Origin: Acidimicrobiales bacterium
GTDB taxonomy: Bacteria; Actinomycetota; Acidimicrobiia; Acidimicrobiales; Palsa-688
Assembly: GCA_035533095.1 (NCBI GenBank)
Contig: DATLUM010000137.1
Coordinates: 1 to 64,000, forward strand
Length of the DNA stretch: 64,000 bases
Direction: 5' to 3'
Numbering within the stretch: the first letter of the stretch is position 1; each line of letters starts with the position of its first letter. Shown here piece after piece: positions 49,782 to 59,293 of this stretch. The notes under the pieces were generated by a model. That model had not been told where the DNA came from, made no database searches, and saw only the letters and a program-made list of their open reading frames with translations. The translations under genes and the position numbers were made by a program.

Positions 49782-52767
49782 GGTCAACCCGGGACCCGGC
49801 ACCTCGACCGGCCACACCGGCGTCGAGGCGCCAGTCCGCCTGGTCTCCCGCCCGACCGTGACCGAGAGCGCCGTCGGCACGGCGCCGCCGGCTCCGGCTC
49901 CCGGTGGCGAGACCGTGAACATCACGATCGACGGCCGCGAGGTCGAGGCGAAGGCCGGTCAGTGGATCATCCAGGCTGCCGACGAAGCTGGGGTCTACAT
50001 CCCCCGCTTCTGTTACCACCCGCGCATGAAGCCGGTGGGCATGTGCCGCATGTGCCTGGTCGAGGTGGAGGGCCCTCGGGGACCTTCGCTGATGCCGGCC
50101 TGCTACAACCCCGTCGCGGACGGCATGAAGATCAGCACCGCCAGCCCGATGGCTAAGAAGGCGCAGGAAGGCGTTCTCGAGTTCCTGCTTGTCAACCACC
50201 CGCTGGACTGCCCGGTGTGCGACAAGGGAGGCGAATGCCCCCTGCAGGACCAGACCCTCGCTTACGGTCCCGGTGAGACGCGCTTCGTCGAGGAGAAACG
50301 GCACTGGGAGAAGCCGATCGCGTTGAGCGAGCTGGTGCTGCTGGACCGTGAGCGGTGCATCCAGTGCGGTCGCTGCGTGCGCTTCGCCGACGAGGTGGCC
50401 GGGGATCCGCTTATCGACTTCGCCGAGCGTGGCGACATGACAGAGGTCGCTGTCTTCCCGGACGAACCCTATTCGTCTTATTTCAGCGGCAACGTGGTGC
50501 AGATCTGCCCGGTAGGGGCGCTGACGTCCAAGCCGTACCGGTTCAAGGCACGCCCTTGGGACCTGGAGCAGGTGGAGAGCACGTGCACCACGTGCGCGGT
50601 CGGATGCCGCGTCGCAGTGCAGTCGAGTTTCGGCGAGATCACCCGCCTGATCGGCGTCGACTCCGATCCGGTCAACTGGGGCTGGCTGTGCGACAAGGGA
50701 CGGTTCGTCTTCGAGTCGGGCCGCAGCGAGTCACGCTTGACGACGCCAATGGTTCGCAAGGGCGGCGACCTTGTCCCGGCCTCCTGGGCGGAGGCGCTCA
50801 CCGCGGCGGCGGAAGGCCTGTCGCGGGCGAAAATGTCGGGCGGCGGCGAGTCCCTGGCGGTCATCGGCGGCGCGCGTCTGGCCAACGAGGACGCTTACGC
50901 GTGGGCGAAGGCGGCTCGCGTCGCTTTCGGCACCGACAACGTCGACGCGCAACTCGGTGACGGGCTGCCGGCCGAGACGATCCTCGGCTTGCCACGGGTG
51001 ACGATCGACCAGGCGTGCAGCGCGCCGCTTGTCATCACGCTGTGCGGCGACGTCAAGGACGACCTACCGGTCCTGTACATCAGGTTGCGCGACGCGGTCC
51101 GTGAGAAGGGCGCGCAGATCGTCGAGATCACCCCCGCGCGCACGGGCCTGTCGCCGTACGCGGCCCTGACCTTGCAGTACCGGCCCGGAGAGGTGGAGGC
51201 GCTGGCCGCGGCAGTGGCCGGCGAGGGGCCGGTCACGGGCGAGGTGGCGGGCATCGACGCCTCGGCCCTGTCCGAGGTGCGTGGGCACCTGGCGCGAGCT
51301 GCGGAGATCGCTGCACGCGATGGTTCGGCGGGACCAGCCGTGGTGGTCCTGATCGGTCGCCCGTCGCTTGCGGAGCCTGCCGAACAGGTCGCTGCTGCTG
51401 CGCGCGTTCTGGCGGACATCCCCGGGGTCGCATTCCTTCCGGCCCTGCGCCGTGGCAATGTTCACGGTGCGCTCGACCTCGGCCTGGCTCCCGGCGTGCT
51501 ACCCGGTCGACTCGGGCTGGATGAGGGCCGCGACTGGTTCGCGCACCACTGGGGCGCCGAGTTGCCTCGTCGCGCGGGCATGGACACCGCGGGGATCCTC
51601 GACGCAGCGTCGCGTGGCCGCATCGGAGGCCTGGTGTTGCTCGGGGCCGACCCGCGCAGCGACTTCATCGATGCCCGCCTGGCGCTGCGCGGGATGTCCG
51701 GTGCCCGTTTCGTGGTCGCGGTCGACACCCACCTGAACGAATCCACGAAGCACGCCGACGTCGTCCTGCCGGCCGCGACTTGGGCCGAGAAGCGCGGAAC
51801 GTTCACGAACATCGAGGGACGGCTCACGTGGCTCAGCCAGGTGGTGACCGCCCCGGGCTTGGCATGGCCCGATTGGATGATCGCAAGCGAGCTCGCCACC
51901 CGGATGGGCGTGGACCTCGGGTTCAACAGCCAAGACGACATCTGGGCGGAGGTCACGCGACTGTCGCCGGTGCACGCCGGCGCGGGGTATCACGTCCTTT
52001 CGGAGCAGCAGTCGCGCGACGGGGTGGTCGTTCCGCTCGTGCCGGGTGACAGTGCCGACCGCCGCGCGCCCAAGCCACTCGACCCGATGGCGGATCCGGG
52101 GATCGCGTCGGCCGAGCTGCACAACATCGCGCCCACGTCGATGCTGCTGAAGGCTTCCGCGTCGGTGGCGATGGAGCCCGAGACCGAGGCCGGGGTGCGG
52201 CCCGTGACGGTGTCGCCGGCGGGTGGCGTGCGAACCGGAGCCGCTTCGGAGGGCACGGCGGGTGCTGCCGGCGAGGGTGAGGCCGGTGTTCCAGCAGGCG
52301 AGGAGGCCGGTGTTCTGGCGGGCGAGGGGGCGGAGCCGCCGGCGCAGCCGGCGGCGATGGGCCTGCCGCAGATGGCGCCGGCATCCGGCTCCGGTGAGTC
52401 CGGTGGCCCGAGCGGCATTTCGCAGCAAGGTCTGCGGTTGGTGACTCGGCGCACCATGTGGGACGGTGGGACGCTCGTGCGGTCCGTGCCGGCGCTAGCA
52501 GGGCTGCACCCGCAGCCGTGCCTGAGGGTCCACCCGTCCGTGCTCGCGGATCTCGGGACTGCGGATGGCGAGCGGGTGGTGCTGCGCTCGGCGAGCGGGA
52601 AGGTGACCGTGGCAGCCGCCGGCGACCCGACACTGCCGCCGGGCACGGCCTTCCTGCCGTGGAACCTGCCGGGCGTGCCCGCCGGCGATCTCATCCAGGC
52701 CGGCGCAGCGGCCATCAGTGTCAGCGTGGAAGCGGCCGCGGAAGAGGAGGGATCTTCCGATGGGTGA
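49774..52767 (+). CDS. nuoG: NADH-quinone oxidoreductase subunit G
   Basis: This 997-residue subunit carries several iron-sulfur clusters. In order: a [2Fe-2S] domain with RFCYHPRMKPVGMCRMCLVE near residue 84, HPLDCPVCDKGGECPLQDQ near 146, RERCIQCGRCVRFADEVAG near 192, and CTTCAVGCRV near 270 with a later Cys in WGWLCDKGRF, which is the extra N7 cluster. A molybdopterin-like C-terminal domain follows. Residues 800-885 are an Ala/Gly/Glu-rich linker absent from typical NuoG. The N-terminal 40 residues are also extra. Confidence 0.95.
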   Translation: MSEVNPGPGTSTGHTGVEAPVRLVSRPTVTESAVGTAPPAPAPGGETVNITIDGREVEAKAGQWIIQAADEAGVYIPRFCYHPRMKPVGMCRMCLVEVEGPRGPSLMPACYNPVADGMKISTASPMAKKAQEGVLEFLLVNHPLDCPVCDKGGECPLQDQTLAYGPGETRFVEEKRHWEKPIALSELVLLDRERCIQCGRCVRFADEVAGDPLIDFAERGDMTEVAVFPDEPYSSYFSGNVVQICPVGALTSKPYRFKARPWDLEQVESTCTTCAVGCRVAVQSSFGEITRLIGVDSDPVNWGWLCDKGRFVFESGRSESRLTTPMVRKGGDLVPASWAEALTAAAEGLSRAKMSGGGESLAVIGGARLANEDAYAWAKAARVAFGTDNVDAQLGDGLPAETILGLPRVTIDQACSAPLVITLCGDVKDDLPVLYIRLRDAVREKGAQIVEITPARTGLSPYAALTLQYRPGEVEALAAAVAGEGPVTGEVAGIDASALSEVRGHLARAAEIAARDGSAGPAVVVLIGRPSLAEPAEQVAAAARVLADIPGVAFLPALRRGNVHGALDLGLAPGVLPGRLGLDEGRDWFAHHWGAELPRRAGMDTAGILDAASRGRIGGLVLLGADPRSDFIDARLALRGMSGARFVVAVDTHLNESTKHADVVLPAATWAEKRGTFTNIEGRLTWLSQVVTAPGLAWPDWMIASELATRMGVDLGFNSQDDIWAEVTRLSPVHAGAGYHVLSEQQSRDGVVVPLVPGDSADRRAPKPLDPMADPGIASAELHNIAPTSMLLKASASVAMEPETEAGVRPVTVSPAGGVRTGAASEGTAGAAGEGEAGVPAGEEAGVLAGEGAEPPAQPAAMGLPQMAPASGSGESGGPSGISQQGLRLVTRRTMWDGGTLVRSVPALAGLHPQPCLRVHPSVLADLGTADGERVVLRSASGKVTVAAAGDPTLPPGTAFLPWNLPGVPAGDLIQAGAAAISVSVEAAAEEEGSSDG

Positions 52768-53947
52768 CCCGCTCTTCGCGAACGGTCTCAACCTGGCCGT
52801 CTGGATCATCCTGCTCGTAAAGGTCGTGGTCGTCTTCGCGTTCGTGATGGTCTCGGTGCTGTTCATGGTCATGTACGAGCGCAAGGCGGTCGCCTGGCTC
52901 GGCGTGCGCTACGGCCCCAACCGTGCGGGCCCCAACGGCTGGCTGCAGTCGCTCGCCGACGGGACCAAGCTCCTCTTCAAAGAGGCCTTCACCCCACGTA
53001 CGGCGGACAAGGCCGTCTACAAGATCGCGCCCTATCTGATGCTCTTCCCGGCGCTGGTGGCCTTCTCGATCGTGCCGATCGGCGGCACCATCACGGTCGC
53101 CCACCACACGACCCGGCTGCAGCTTGTCGATCCCCCATGGGGAATCCTCTTCCTCCTCATGACCTCCGGCATCGCCGTATACGGGGTGATGCTCGCCGGG
53201 TGGTCATCCGGTTCCAAGTACCCGCTGCTCGGCGCCGTCCGGGCCAGCGCGCAGATGGTGTCCTACGAGGCGGTCCTTGGTCTCACGACCGCGACCGTCA
53301 TCGTGGTGACCGGCTCGCTGCACACGAGCGCCATCGTGATCAACCAGCACGGCGGCTTCCTCTATCACTGGAACATCATCAGGACGGCGTTGATCCCCTT
53401 CGCCCTGTTCGCGATCGCCATCACCGCCGAGATGACGCGCCCGCCGTTCGACCTGGTCGAAGCGGAAGAGGAGCTCTCGGGTGGTTACAACATGGAGTAC
53501 TCGTCGATCGATTTCGCATGGTTCTACCTCGCGGAGTACGCCGCGCTGGTCACCAACTCGGCGATCATCGTCACCCTCTGGCTGGGTGGGCCCGACGGAC
53601 CGGGCATCGCCGGCCACAGCATCGGGCCATTCTGGTTCCTCCTCAAGCTGCTGATCATCCTTTACATCTACGTGTGGATCAGGGCGACCCTGCCGCGCAT
53701 GCGCTACGACCAGCTGATGGATCTCGGGTGGAAACGACTCATCCCCGGCGCGCTCGCCATGCTGATGATCGTCGCCGGGTTCCAGGTGAGCCGGACCTGG
53801 GGATTCGTGGCGTTCGGAGGGTCGGTGCTCCTGATCGCGCTCCTGATGCGGGCCATAGACGTGGGTCATGGCGCGACGGAGGTCGAATCGGCCCGTGACG
53901 AGTTCGCATCCGGGCGTTCCCGAGCATCGGGGGAGGTGAACGGTTGA
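52760..53947 (+). CDS. nuoH: NADH-quinone oxidoreductase subunit H
   Basis: This 395-residue membrane subunit forms the quinone chamber entry with NuoB and NuoD. About eight helices are visible; conserved parts include RYGPNRAGPNGWLQSLADGT near residue 51, MTRPPFDLVEAEEELSGGYN near 233, and RATLPRMRYDQLMDLGWKRL near 311. ATG at 52760 overlaps the nuoG end by eight bases and has GAGGAGG upstream. A hydrophilic tail of about 30 residues ends the protein. Confidence 0.97.
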   Translation: MGDPLFANGLNLAVWIILLVKVVVVFAFVMVSVLFMVMYERKAVAWLGVRYGPNRAGPNGWLQSLADGTKLLFKEAFTPRTADKAVYKIAPYLMLFPALVAFSIVPIGGTITVAHHTTRLQLVDPPWGILFLLMTSGIAVYGVMLAGWSSGSKYPLLGAVRASAQMVSYEAVLGLTTATVIVVTGSLHTSAIVINQHGGFLYHWNIIRTALIPFALFAIAITAEMTRPPFDLVEAEEELSGGYNMEYSSIDFAWFYLAEYAALVTNSAIIVTLWLGGPDGPGIAGHSIGPFWFLLKLLIILYIYVWIRATLPRMRYDQLMDLGWKRLIPGALAMLMIVAGFQVSRTWGFVAFGGSVLLIALLMRAIDVGHGATEVESARDEFASGRSRASGEVNG

Positions 53948-54657
53948 GCTTCATCGACTTCTTCAAGGGCTTCGTCGTGACGGGCAAGCTCCCGTTCAAG
54001 CCCAAGGTCACCATCCAGTACCCGGAGGAGAAGCGGCCGAAGCCGGAGCGTTTCCACGGCCGCCATGTCCTAAATCGCTACGAGGACGGCATGGAGAAGT
54101 GCATCGGATGTGAACTGTGCGCCGGCGTCTGCCCCGCGCGGTGCATCTACGTGCGCGGGGCGGACAACCCGCCGGACTCGCCGGTGTCGCCGGGGGAGCG
54201 TTACGGCTACGTCTACGAGATCAACTTCCTCCGCTGCATCCACTGCGACATGTGCGTCGAGGCCTGCCCGACCGAGGCGATCACCGAGTCGAAACTGTTC
54301 GAGTTCTCGTTCTCCAACCGCGGCGACGCCATCTACACCAAGTCCGAGCTGCTGGTCGACGACGACGGCAAACCGCAGGAGCTTCCCTGGGAGCACTGGG
54401 TTATCGGCGACGATCGCAACACCTCGGCGTGGGTGCGGGCCACCTCACCCGCTGGGGCGGCATCGCTGGAAGGCCAGCCCCTGTGGTCGGGAGAGCTCGG
54501 CTACGGCGTGCGACCAGCGCAGAAGGGCCAGAGTGACCCCGAGGCGGCCGACTTCCCGGCGGACAACGACTTTTCCCTCCGCGAACTCGCACGCAACGCC
54601 CTGAAGGGCGTCGGGGTCAAGGTGGGCAGGCCGTCCAAGGGGCAGGAGACGGGTTGA
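53944..54657 (+). CDS. nuoI: NADH-quinone oxidoreductase subunit I
   Basis: This 237-residue ferredoxin-like subunit carries clusters N6a and N6b. Cys ligands are at 53, 56, 59, 63 (CIGCELCAGVCP) and 98, 101, 104, 108 (CIHCDMCVEACP). It runs about 60 residues longer than common NuoI at the C-terminus. TTG start overlaps the nuoH stop by four bases (TTGA). Couples the peripheral arm to the quinone site. Confidence 0.96.
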   Translation: MSFIDFFKGFVVTGKLPFKPKVTIQYPEEKRPKPERFHGRHVLNRYEDGMEKCIGCELCAGVCPARCIYVRGADNPPDSPVSPGERYGYVYEINFLRCIHCDMCVEACPTEAITESKLFEFSFSNRGDAIYTKSELLVDDDGKPQELPWEHWVIGDDRNTSAWVRATSPAGAASLEGQPLWSGELGYGVRPAQKGQSDPEAADFPADNDFSLRELARNALKGVGVKVGRPSKGQETG

Positions 54658-55274
54658 CAGCCGCTCTTCTCGCCGCCGGCACCGCGTCGGGCGTACATCT
54701 GGCCCACGGCTCCGCCTGGGCCGTGTTTGCCGTCGGCGCGGCCTTGATCATCACTGGCGCGTTCGGCGTGATCCTCATGCGCAACCCGGTCCATTCCGCG
54801 CTGATGCTCGTCATCACCCTGCTCGGAGTAGCGCTCGAGTTCGTCAACGAGTCAGCAGACTTCCTCGCAGCGGTGCAGATCATCGTCTACGCCGGCGCAG
54901 TCGTGATCCTGTTCCTCTTCGTGATCATGTTCCTCGGCGTGGACCGCCGAGAACCCGCCGGAGCCGAACGGACTCGGTTCCAACGACCGCTCGCGGTCCT
55001 CCTCGGGATCGTCGCACTGGTCGAGATCCTCATCCTTTCCCAGGTGAACCACTGGACGAGCGGCTTACACGGTTTTGCCGGCAACCTTTCCGGGCCGGGT
55101 GAGAACGTCCAGAAGCTGGGGCAGTCCATCTACACCCGCTACCTTCTTCCGTTCGAAATGACGGCTGCCCTACTGGTCATCGCGGTCGTCGCAGCGGTGG
55201 TGCTGTCCCGCCGAAGGGACCCGTCCGCCGGCGAGATGTCGCGAGACGAGCAGGAGGAGGCAGTGCACCAGTGA
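54654..55274 (+). CDS. nuoJ: NADH-quinone oxidoreductase subunit J
   Basis: This 206-residue membrane subunit has five helices and the conserved NPVHSALMLVITLLGVALEF near residue 43 followed by LAAVQIIVYAGAVVILFLFV near 71, including the pi-bulge Tyr helix. TTG start overlaps the nuoI stop by four bases. A 61-base gap precedes nuoK. Confidence 0.95.
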   Translation: MTAALLAAGTASGVHLAHGSAWAVFAVGAALIITGAFGVILMRNPVHSALMLVITLLGVALEFVNESADFLAAVQIIVYAGAVVILFLFVIMFLGVDRREPAGAERTRFQRPLAVLLGIVALVEILILSQVNHWTSGLHGFAGNLSGPGENVQKLGQSIYTRYLLPFEMTAALLVIAVVAAVVLSRRRDPSAGEMSRDEQEEAVHQ

Positions 55275-55335
55275 GCGACCTTGGGAGCGAACCAATGTGC
55301 ACGGGCTGGTTCAGCGTCCGTAGGACGGTGGGCCA

Positions 55336-55641
55336 GTGAGCGTTCCGGGAGCCTGGTACCTCGTCCTCGCGGCGGTCCTGTTCGGGCTGGGCGCAACCGG
55401 TCTGCTTGTCCGGCGCAACGTGCTCGTGATGTTCATGTGCATCGAGTTGATGCTCAACGCGGTCAACCTCACGTTCGTGACCTTCTCCCGCCTGCTCGAC
55501 GACCTCGGCGGGCAGGCCTCGGTCTTCTTCGTACTGGTGGTCGCCGCCGCCGAAGTTGTGGTGGGCCTGGCGATCATCGTTGCCATGTTCCGTCGACGCG
55601 CTGCGACGACGGCCGACGACATCCACACCCTGAAGGGCTGA
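55336..55641 (+). CDS. nuoK: NADH-quinone oxidoreductase subunit K
   Basis: This 101-residue membrane subunit has three helices with the two conserved Glu residues, one in [19 protein letters not shown] and one in [18 protein letters not shown], needed for proton transfer. GTG start at 55336; six bases separate it from nuoL. Length is normal. Confidence 0.96.
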   Translation: MSVPGAWYLVLAAVLFGLGATGLLVRRNVLVMFMCIELMLNAVNLTFVTFSRLLDDLGGQASVFFVLVVAAAEVVVGLAIIVAMFRRRAATTADDIHTLKG

Positions 55642-55647
55642 TCCGGG

Positions 55648-57597
55648 ATGAACGCCGCCTACGCCATCGTCGCGCTCCCGCTCGCCGGCGCTCTCATCCT
55701 CCTCTTCGCAGGCCGGAGGACGGGCGACCCCGCTTCAGGTTGGATCGCCACGGTCCTGGCGTTCGGCTCCTTCGCAGCGACCATCGTGGTTTGGGCGACG
55801 ATGCTCGGGCGGACGAGCGCAGATCGGACGGTCCACAAGAACATCTTCACCTGGATCCCCGTCGGTGGCCTGCACGTCAACTTCGCCCTGCAACTGGACC
55901 CCCTTGCCATCACCTGGTGCCTCTTCGTCACCGGGGTCGGAGCCCTGATCCACCTGTATTCGATCGGCTACATGAAGGGCGACTCGGACTACGGACGGTT
56001 CTTCTTCTACATGAACCTGTTCCTCTTCTCGATGATCGTCCTCGTGCTGGCGGACAGCTACCTGTTCAGCTTCCTCGGCTGGGAGGGCGTCGGGTACTGC
56101 TCCTACGGCCTCATCGGATTCTGGTTCGAGCGCAACACCGCCGCTGTCGCGGCGAAGAAGGCCTTCGTGACCAACCGGGTGGGCGACTTCGGGTTCATGA
56201 TCGCCTTGTTCCTGATGTTCAGCCATTTCAAGTCGTTCAGCTACTCCGATGTTCTGCTCCCGCTGTCATCAGGGCACGCAATGCTGGGCAACACGACGGC
56301 GACGGCGATCGGCCTGCTGCTGTTCCTCGGAGCGGTGGGCAAGTCCGCCCAGATCCCTCTCTACATGTGGCTCCCCGACGCGATGGAAGGCCCGACCCCT
56401 GTGTCGGCACTGATCCACGCGGCGACGATGGTGACCGCCGGCGTCTACCTGGTCGCGCGAAGCGCACCCATCATCCACTTCAGCTCCTCCACCCAGTGGG
56501 TCATCGCGATCATCGGGTGCGCCACTGCATTCCTAGCCGCGACGATCGCCTGTGCCCAGGACGACATAAAGCGGGTTCTGGCCTACTCGACGGTGTCGCA
56601 GCTGGGCTACATGTTCCTCGGTGAGGGATCGGGCGACTACACCGCAGGGATCTACCACACGGTGACCCACGCCTTTTTCAAGGCTCTGCTCTTCCTCGGG
56701 GCCGGCTCCGTGATCCACGCACTACACGACGAGCAGGACATGAAGCGGATGGGAGCGTTGCGCAAGTACCTCCCCCTCACGTTCCCGACCTTCCTCGTCG
56801 CGTACCTCGCCCTATCCGGGATCCCACCCTTCGACGGGTTCTGGTCCAAAGACGAGATCCTGGCCGCCGCCTGGCACATGAGCCCCGGGCTGTGGGCGGT
56901 CGGGGCGGTCACCGCCGGGCTCACCGCCTATTACATGAGCCGCCTGATGGTCCTCACCTTCGGCGGTGACGCGCGGTGGCGGGAGGCGAACGCCAGCCAC
57001 GGCGCAGCGGGCATCGCGGGGTCGCACTCCGGTCACGGCGACGGGGAGCACGGCGCGGAGCCGCACGAGTCGCCATGGGTGATGACCGTCCCTCTCGTGA
57101 TCCTCGGTGTGGCCTCTGTGATCGGATGGTTGGTCAACGCCCCGTTCGGCCACTGGGACTACCTGCATCGCTGGCTCGCCCCGGTCTTTCCCCAGACGAT
57201 CGCGCCGGCAGTACACGTCTCGACCGACTTCAAGTGGTACGCGGGGATCGCGGTCACCGCGCTGGCCTTCACCGGACTGTTCCTGGGACTCGGCGCCTGG
57301 CGGCGCTCGTGGCAGCGACCGCGCCTCGAGCCGGCATTCCTTTCCCATGCGTGGTACATCGACGAGGGTGTGGCCGCAGCCGTGTCGGGCCCGCTCGCCC
57401 ACACCGCCAGCGGGTTCAGCTTTGGTGTCGACGCCGGCCTCGTCGACGGCACCGTGAACGGACTCGGGAGGCTGGCGGCCGGCACGGGACGGCAGTTGCG
57501 CCGGATCCAGACCGGATATGTCCGGAACTACGCGCTGGGGATCGGTATAGGCGCGGCCGCGGTGCTCGCGTACGTGGCGTCGAGGATCGGAGGTTGA
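55648..57597 (+). CDS. nuoL: NADH-quinone oxidoreductase subunit L
   Basis: This 649-residue antiporter-like subunit is one of three proton channels. Conserved sequence includes HLYSIGYMKGDSDYGRFFFY near residue 109, SFLGWEGVGYCSYGLIGFW near 142, LPDAMEGPTPVSALIHAATM (key Glu and Lys region) near 243, and HAFFKALLFLGAGSVIHAL near 341. A His/Gly/Glu-rich loop lies near 450-475. C-terminal helices include the lateral helix. Starts ATG; ends one base before nuoM. Confidence 0.96.
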   Translation: MNAAYAIVALPLAGALILLFAGRRTGDPASGWIATVLAFGSFAATIVVWATMLGRTSADRTVHKNIFTWIPVGGLHVNFALQLDPLAITWCLFVTGVGALIHLYSIGYMKGDSDYGRFFFYMNLFLFSMIVLVLADSYLFSFLGWEGVGYCSYGLIGFWFERNTAAVAAKKAFVTNRVGDFGFMIALFLMFSHFKSFSYSDVLLPLSSGHAMLGNTTATAIGLLLFLGAVGKSAQIPLYMWLPDAMEGPTPVSALIHAATMVTAGVYLVARSAPIIHFSSSTQWVIAIIGCATAFLAATIACAQDDIKRVLAYSTVSQLGYMFLGEGSGDYTAGIYHTVTHAFFKALLFLGAGSVIHALHDEQDMKRMGALRKYLPLTFPTFLVAYLALSGIPPFDGFWSKDEILAAAWHMSPGLWAVGAVTAGLTAYYMSRLMVLTFGGDARWREANASHGAAGIAGSHSGHGDGEHGAEPHESPWVMTVPLVILGVASVIGWLVNAPFGHWDYLHRWLAPVFPQTIAPAVHVSTDFKWYAGIAVTALAFTGLFLGLGAWRRSWQRPRLEPAFLSHAWYIDEGVAAAVSGPLAHTASGFSFGVDAGLVDGTVNGLGRLAAGTGRQLRRIQTGYVRNYALGIGIGAAAVLAYVASRIGG

Positions 57598-57598
57598 C

Positions 57599-59293
57599 GT
57601 GAAGACCTCGCCGTTTCCGATCCTCAACGTCATCGTCTTCTTCCCACTCGGCGCGGCGATCGTGTTCGCCTTGCTGCCGTCGTCAATCTCGGAGGCGGCT
57701 GCACGGCGGCTTGGTTTGGTGGCGGGCATCGTCGAGATCGGCCTCGTCGCCTACCTCGTAGCCGACTTCCCGGTCGGGAGAGCGGGCTTCCAGTTCGTGA
57801 GCGATCACTCGTGGATCACCACGTTCGGGATCCGGTGGAGACTCGGTGTGGACGGCATCTCGCTCTTCCTCGTAGCGGTGACGGCGCTCGTGTTCCCAAT
57901 AGCCATGGTCGGCCCGCTCGTGCGCAGAGGGTCGCGCGCGTTCATGGGCTGGATGCTTCTCCTCGAGGCGGCGTGCATGGGCACGTTCCTGTCGCTCGAT
58001 CTGTTCGTGTTCTTCATCCTCTTCGAACTGACACTCGTGCCCGCCTACTTCATCATCGCCGGCTGGGGCAGCGAGCGGCGCAACTACGCGGCGATGAAGT
58101 TTTTCATCTACACATTCGCCGGCTCTGCATTCTTCTTCGTCGCCATGCTCGCACTCGTGCTGCTGACCGCGCCGCTCAACGGTAACCACCAGACATTCGA
58201 CCTCGTCACCCTTACCCGGCTCGCCCCGCGGCTGCCCCACGCCGATCAGGTCCTCATCTTCTGCGGGTTCGCGACCGCGTTCGCCGTGAAGATCCCGCTG
58301 GTCCCCTTCCACAGCTGGCTTCCTGACACCTATAGAGAAGCCTCCACCGGCGGATCCATGGTGCTCGCCGGAATCCTGTTCAAGCTCGGCGCCTACGGGC
58401 TCCTGCGCCTGGGCGTCTTCCTGCTCCCGCGCGGCGCCGCGGACATGGCACCGGTGCTGCTCACCTTGGCCGCCGTCGGGATCACCTACGGCGCCGTGGT
58501 GACGATCATGCAGCGAGACCTCAAACGTCTCGTCGCCTATGCGTCAATCGTCGACGTCGCGTTCATCGTGCTCGGGTTCTTCGCGTTCTCGCAGCAGGGC
58601 GTGAGCGGCGGGGTGCTGGAGATGGTGAACCACGGGCTCACCACCGGCGCACTGTTCTTCGTGGTCGGGATGGTGTGGGAGAGGACCGGCACGTTCCGGT
58701 TCACCGAACTCGGAGGGTTGCAGAAGACCGCTCCCATACTGGCCGCGGTGTTCCTGGCAGTCGTCCTGAGCGCAGTTGGACTGCCGGGTCTCAACGGGTT
58801 CGTAGGCGAGTTCCTCGTGCTGGCGGGCACGTTCGTCACCCATCGCTGGTGGGCAGTCGTTGGGACCACGGCGATCATCTCGGGGGCGATCTACCTGTTC
58901 TGGGCGTACCAGCGGGTGTTCCATGGACCGTTGCCCGCGGCGGCAGGTGTGCCGGCGGGTGGTGTGGCGCCGGCGGGTGGTGTGGCGCCGGCGGGTGGTG
59001 GCGGGGGTGATGCCGGTATCGAGGCTTCCGACGCCGGGGAGCCCGGACTGCCGCCGGCACGCCCCGACATGACCTGGCGGGAGATCGTCGCCATTGCACC
59101 GCTGCTGGCGGGCATCGTGTTCCTGGGCGTGTTCCCCAAGCCGTTCTTCGACAGGGTCAACCCGTCCGTCGATCACCTGCTCGATCACGTGCAGCACGCG
59201 GCGCCACAGATCCACGTGCCGGCGCAGGCTCGGCCGCAGGTCCACTACACCGTTCCTGCCAACCAGAACGTCGACGCCGGAGGTGCGCGGTGA
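57599..59293 (+). CDS. nuoM: NADH-quinone oxidoreductase subunit M
   Basis: This 564-residue antiporter-like subunit shows FELTLVPAYFIIAGWGSERR near residue 143, KIPLVPFHSWLPDTYREAST near 231, and LVAYASIVDVAFIVLGFFAF near 312, the standard NuoM marks. Near residues 451-467 a GVAPAG-type tandem repeat forms a loop between helices, encoded by an 18-bp DNA repeat. GTG start; overlaps nuoN by four bases (GTGA). Confidence 0.96.
   Translation: MKTSPFPILNVIVFFPLGAAIVFALLPSSISEAAARRLGLVAGIVEIGLVAYLVADFPVGRAGFQFVSDHSWITTFGIRWRLGVDGISLFLVAVTALVFPIAMVGPLVRRGSRAFMGWMLLLEAACMGTFLSLDLFVFFILFELTLVPAYFIIAGWGSERRNYAAMKFFIYTFAGSAFFFVAMLALVLLTAPLNGNHQTFDLVTLTRLAPRLPHADQVLIFCGFATAFAVKIPLVPFHSWLPDTYREASTGGSMVLAGILFKLGAYGLLRLGVFLLPRGAADMAPVLLTLAAVGITYGAVVTIMQRDLKRLVAYASIVDVAFIVLGFFAFSQQGVSGGVLEMVNHGLTTGALFFVVGMVWERTGTFRFTELGGLQKTAPILAAVFLAVVLSAVGLPGLNGFVGEFLVLAGTFVTHRWWAVVGTTAIISGAIYLFWAYQRVFHGPLPAAAGVPAGGVAPAGGVAPAGGGGGDAGIEASDAGEPGLPPARPDMTWREIVAIAPLLAGIVFLGVFPKPFFDRVNPSVDHLLDHVQHAAPQIHVPAQARPQVHYTVPANQNVDAGGAR
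58949..58999 (+). repeat. 18-bp tandem repeat inside nuoM
   Basis: The unit GTGGCGCCGGCGGGTGGT occurs twice after a shorter GTGCCGGCGGGTGGT copy. It keeps frame and encodes Gly/Ala/Pro/Val units in an inter-helix loop. Copy number could vary between strains by slippage. Confidence 0.8.
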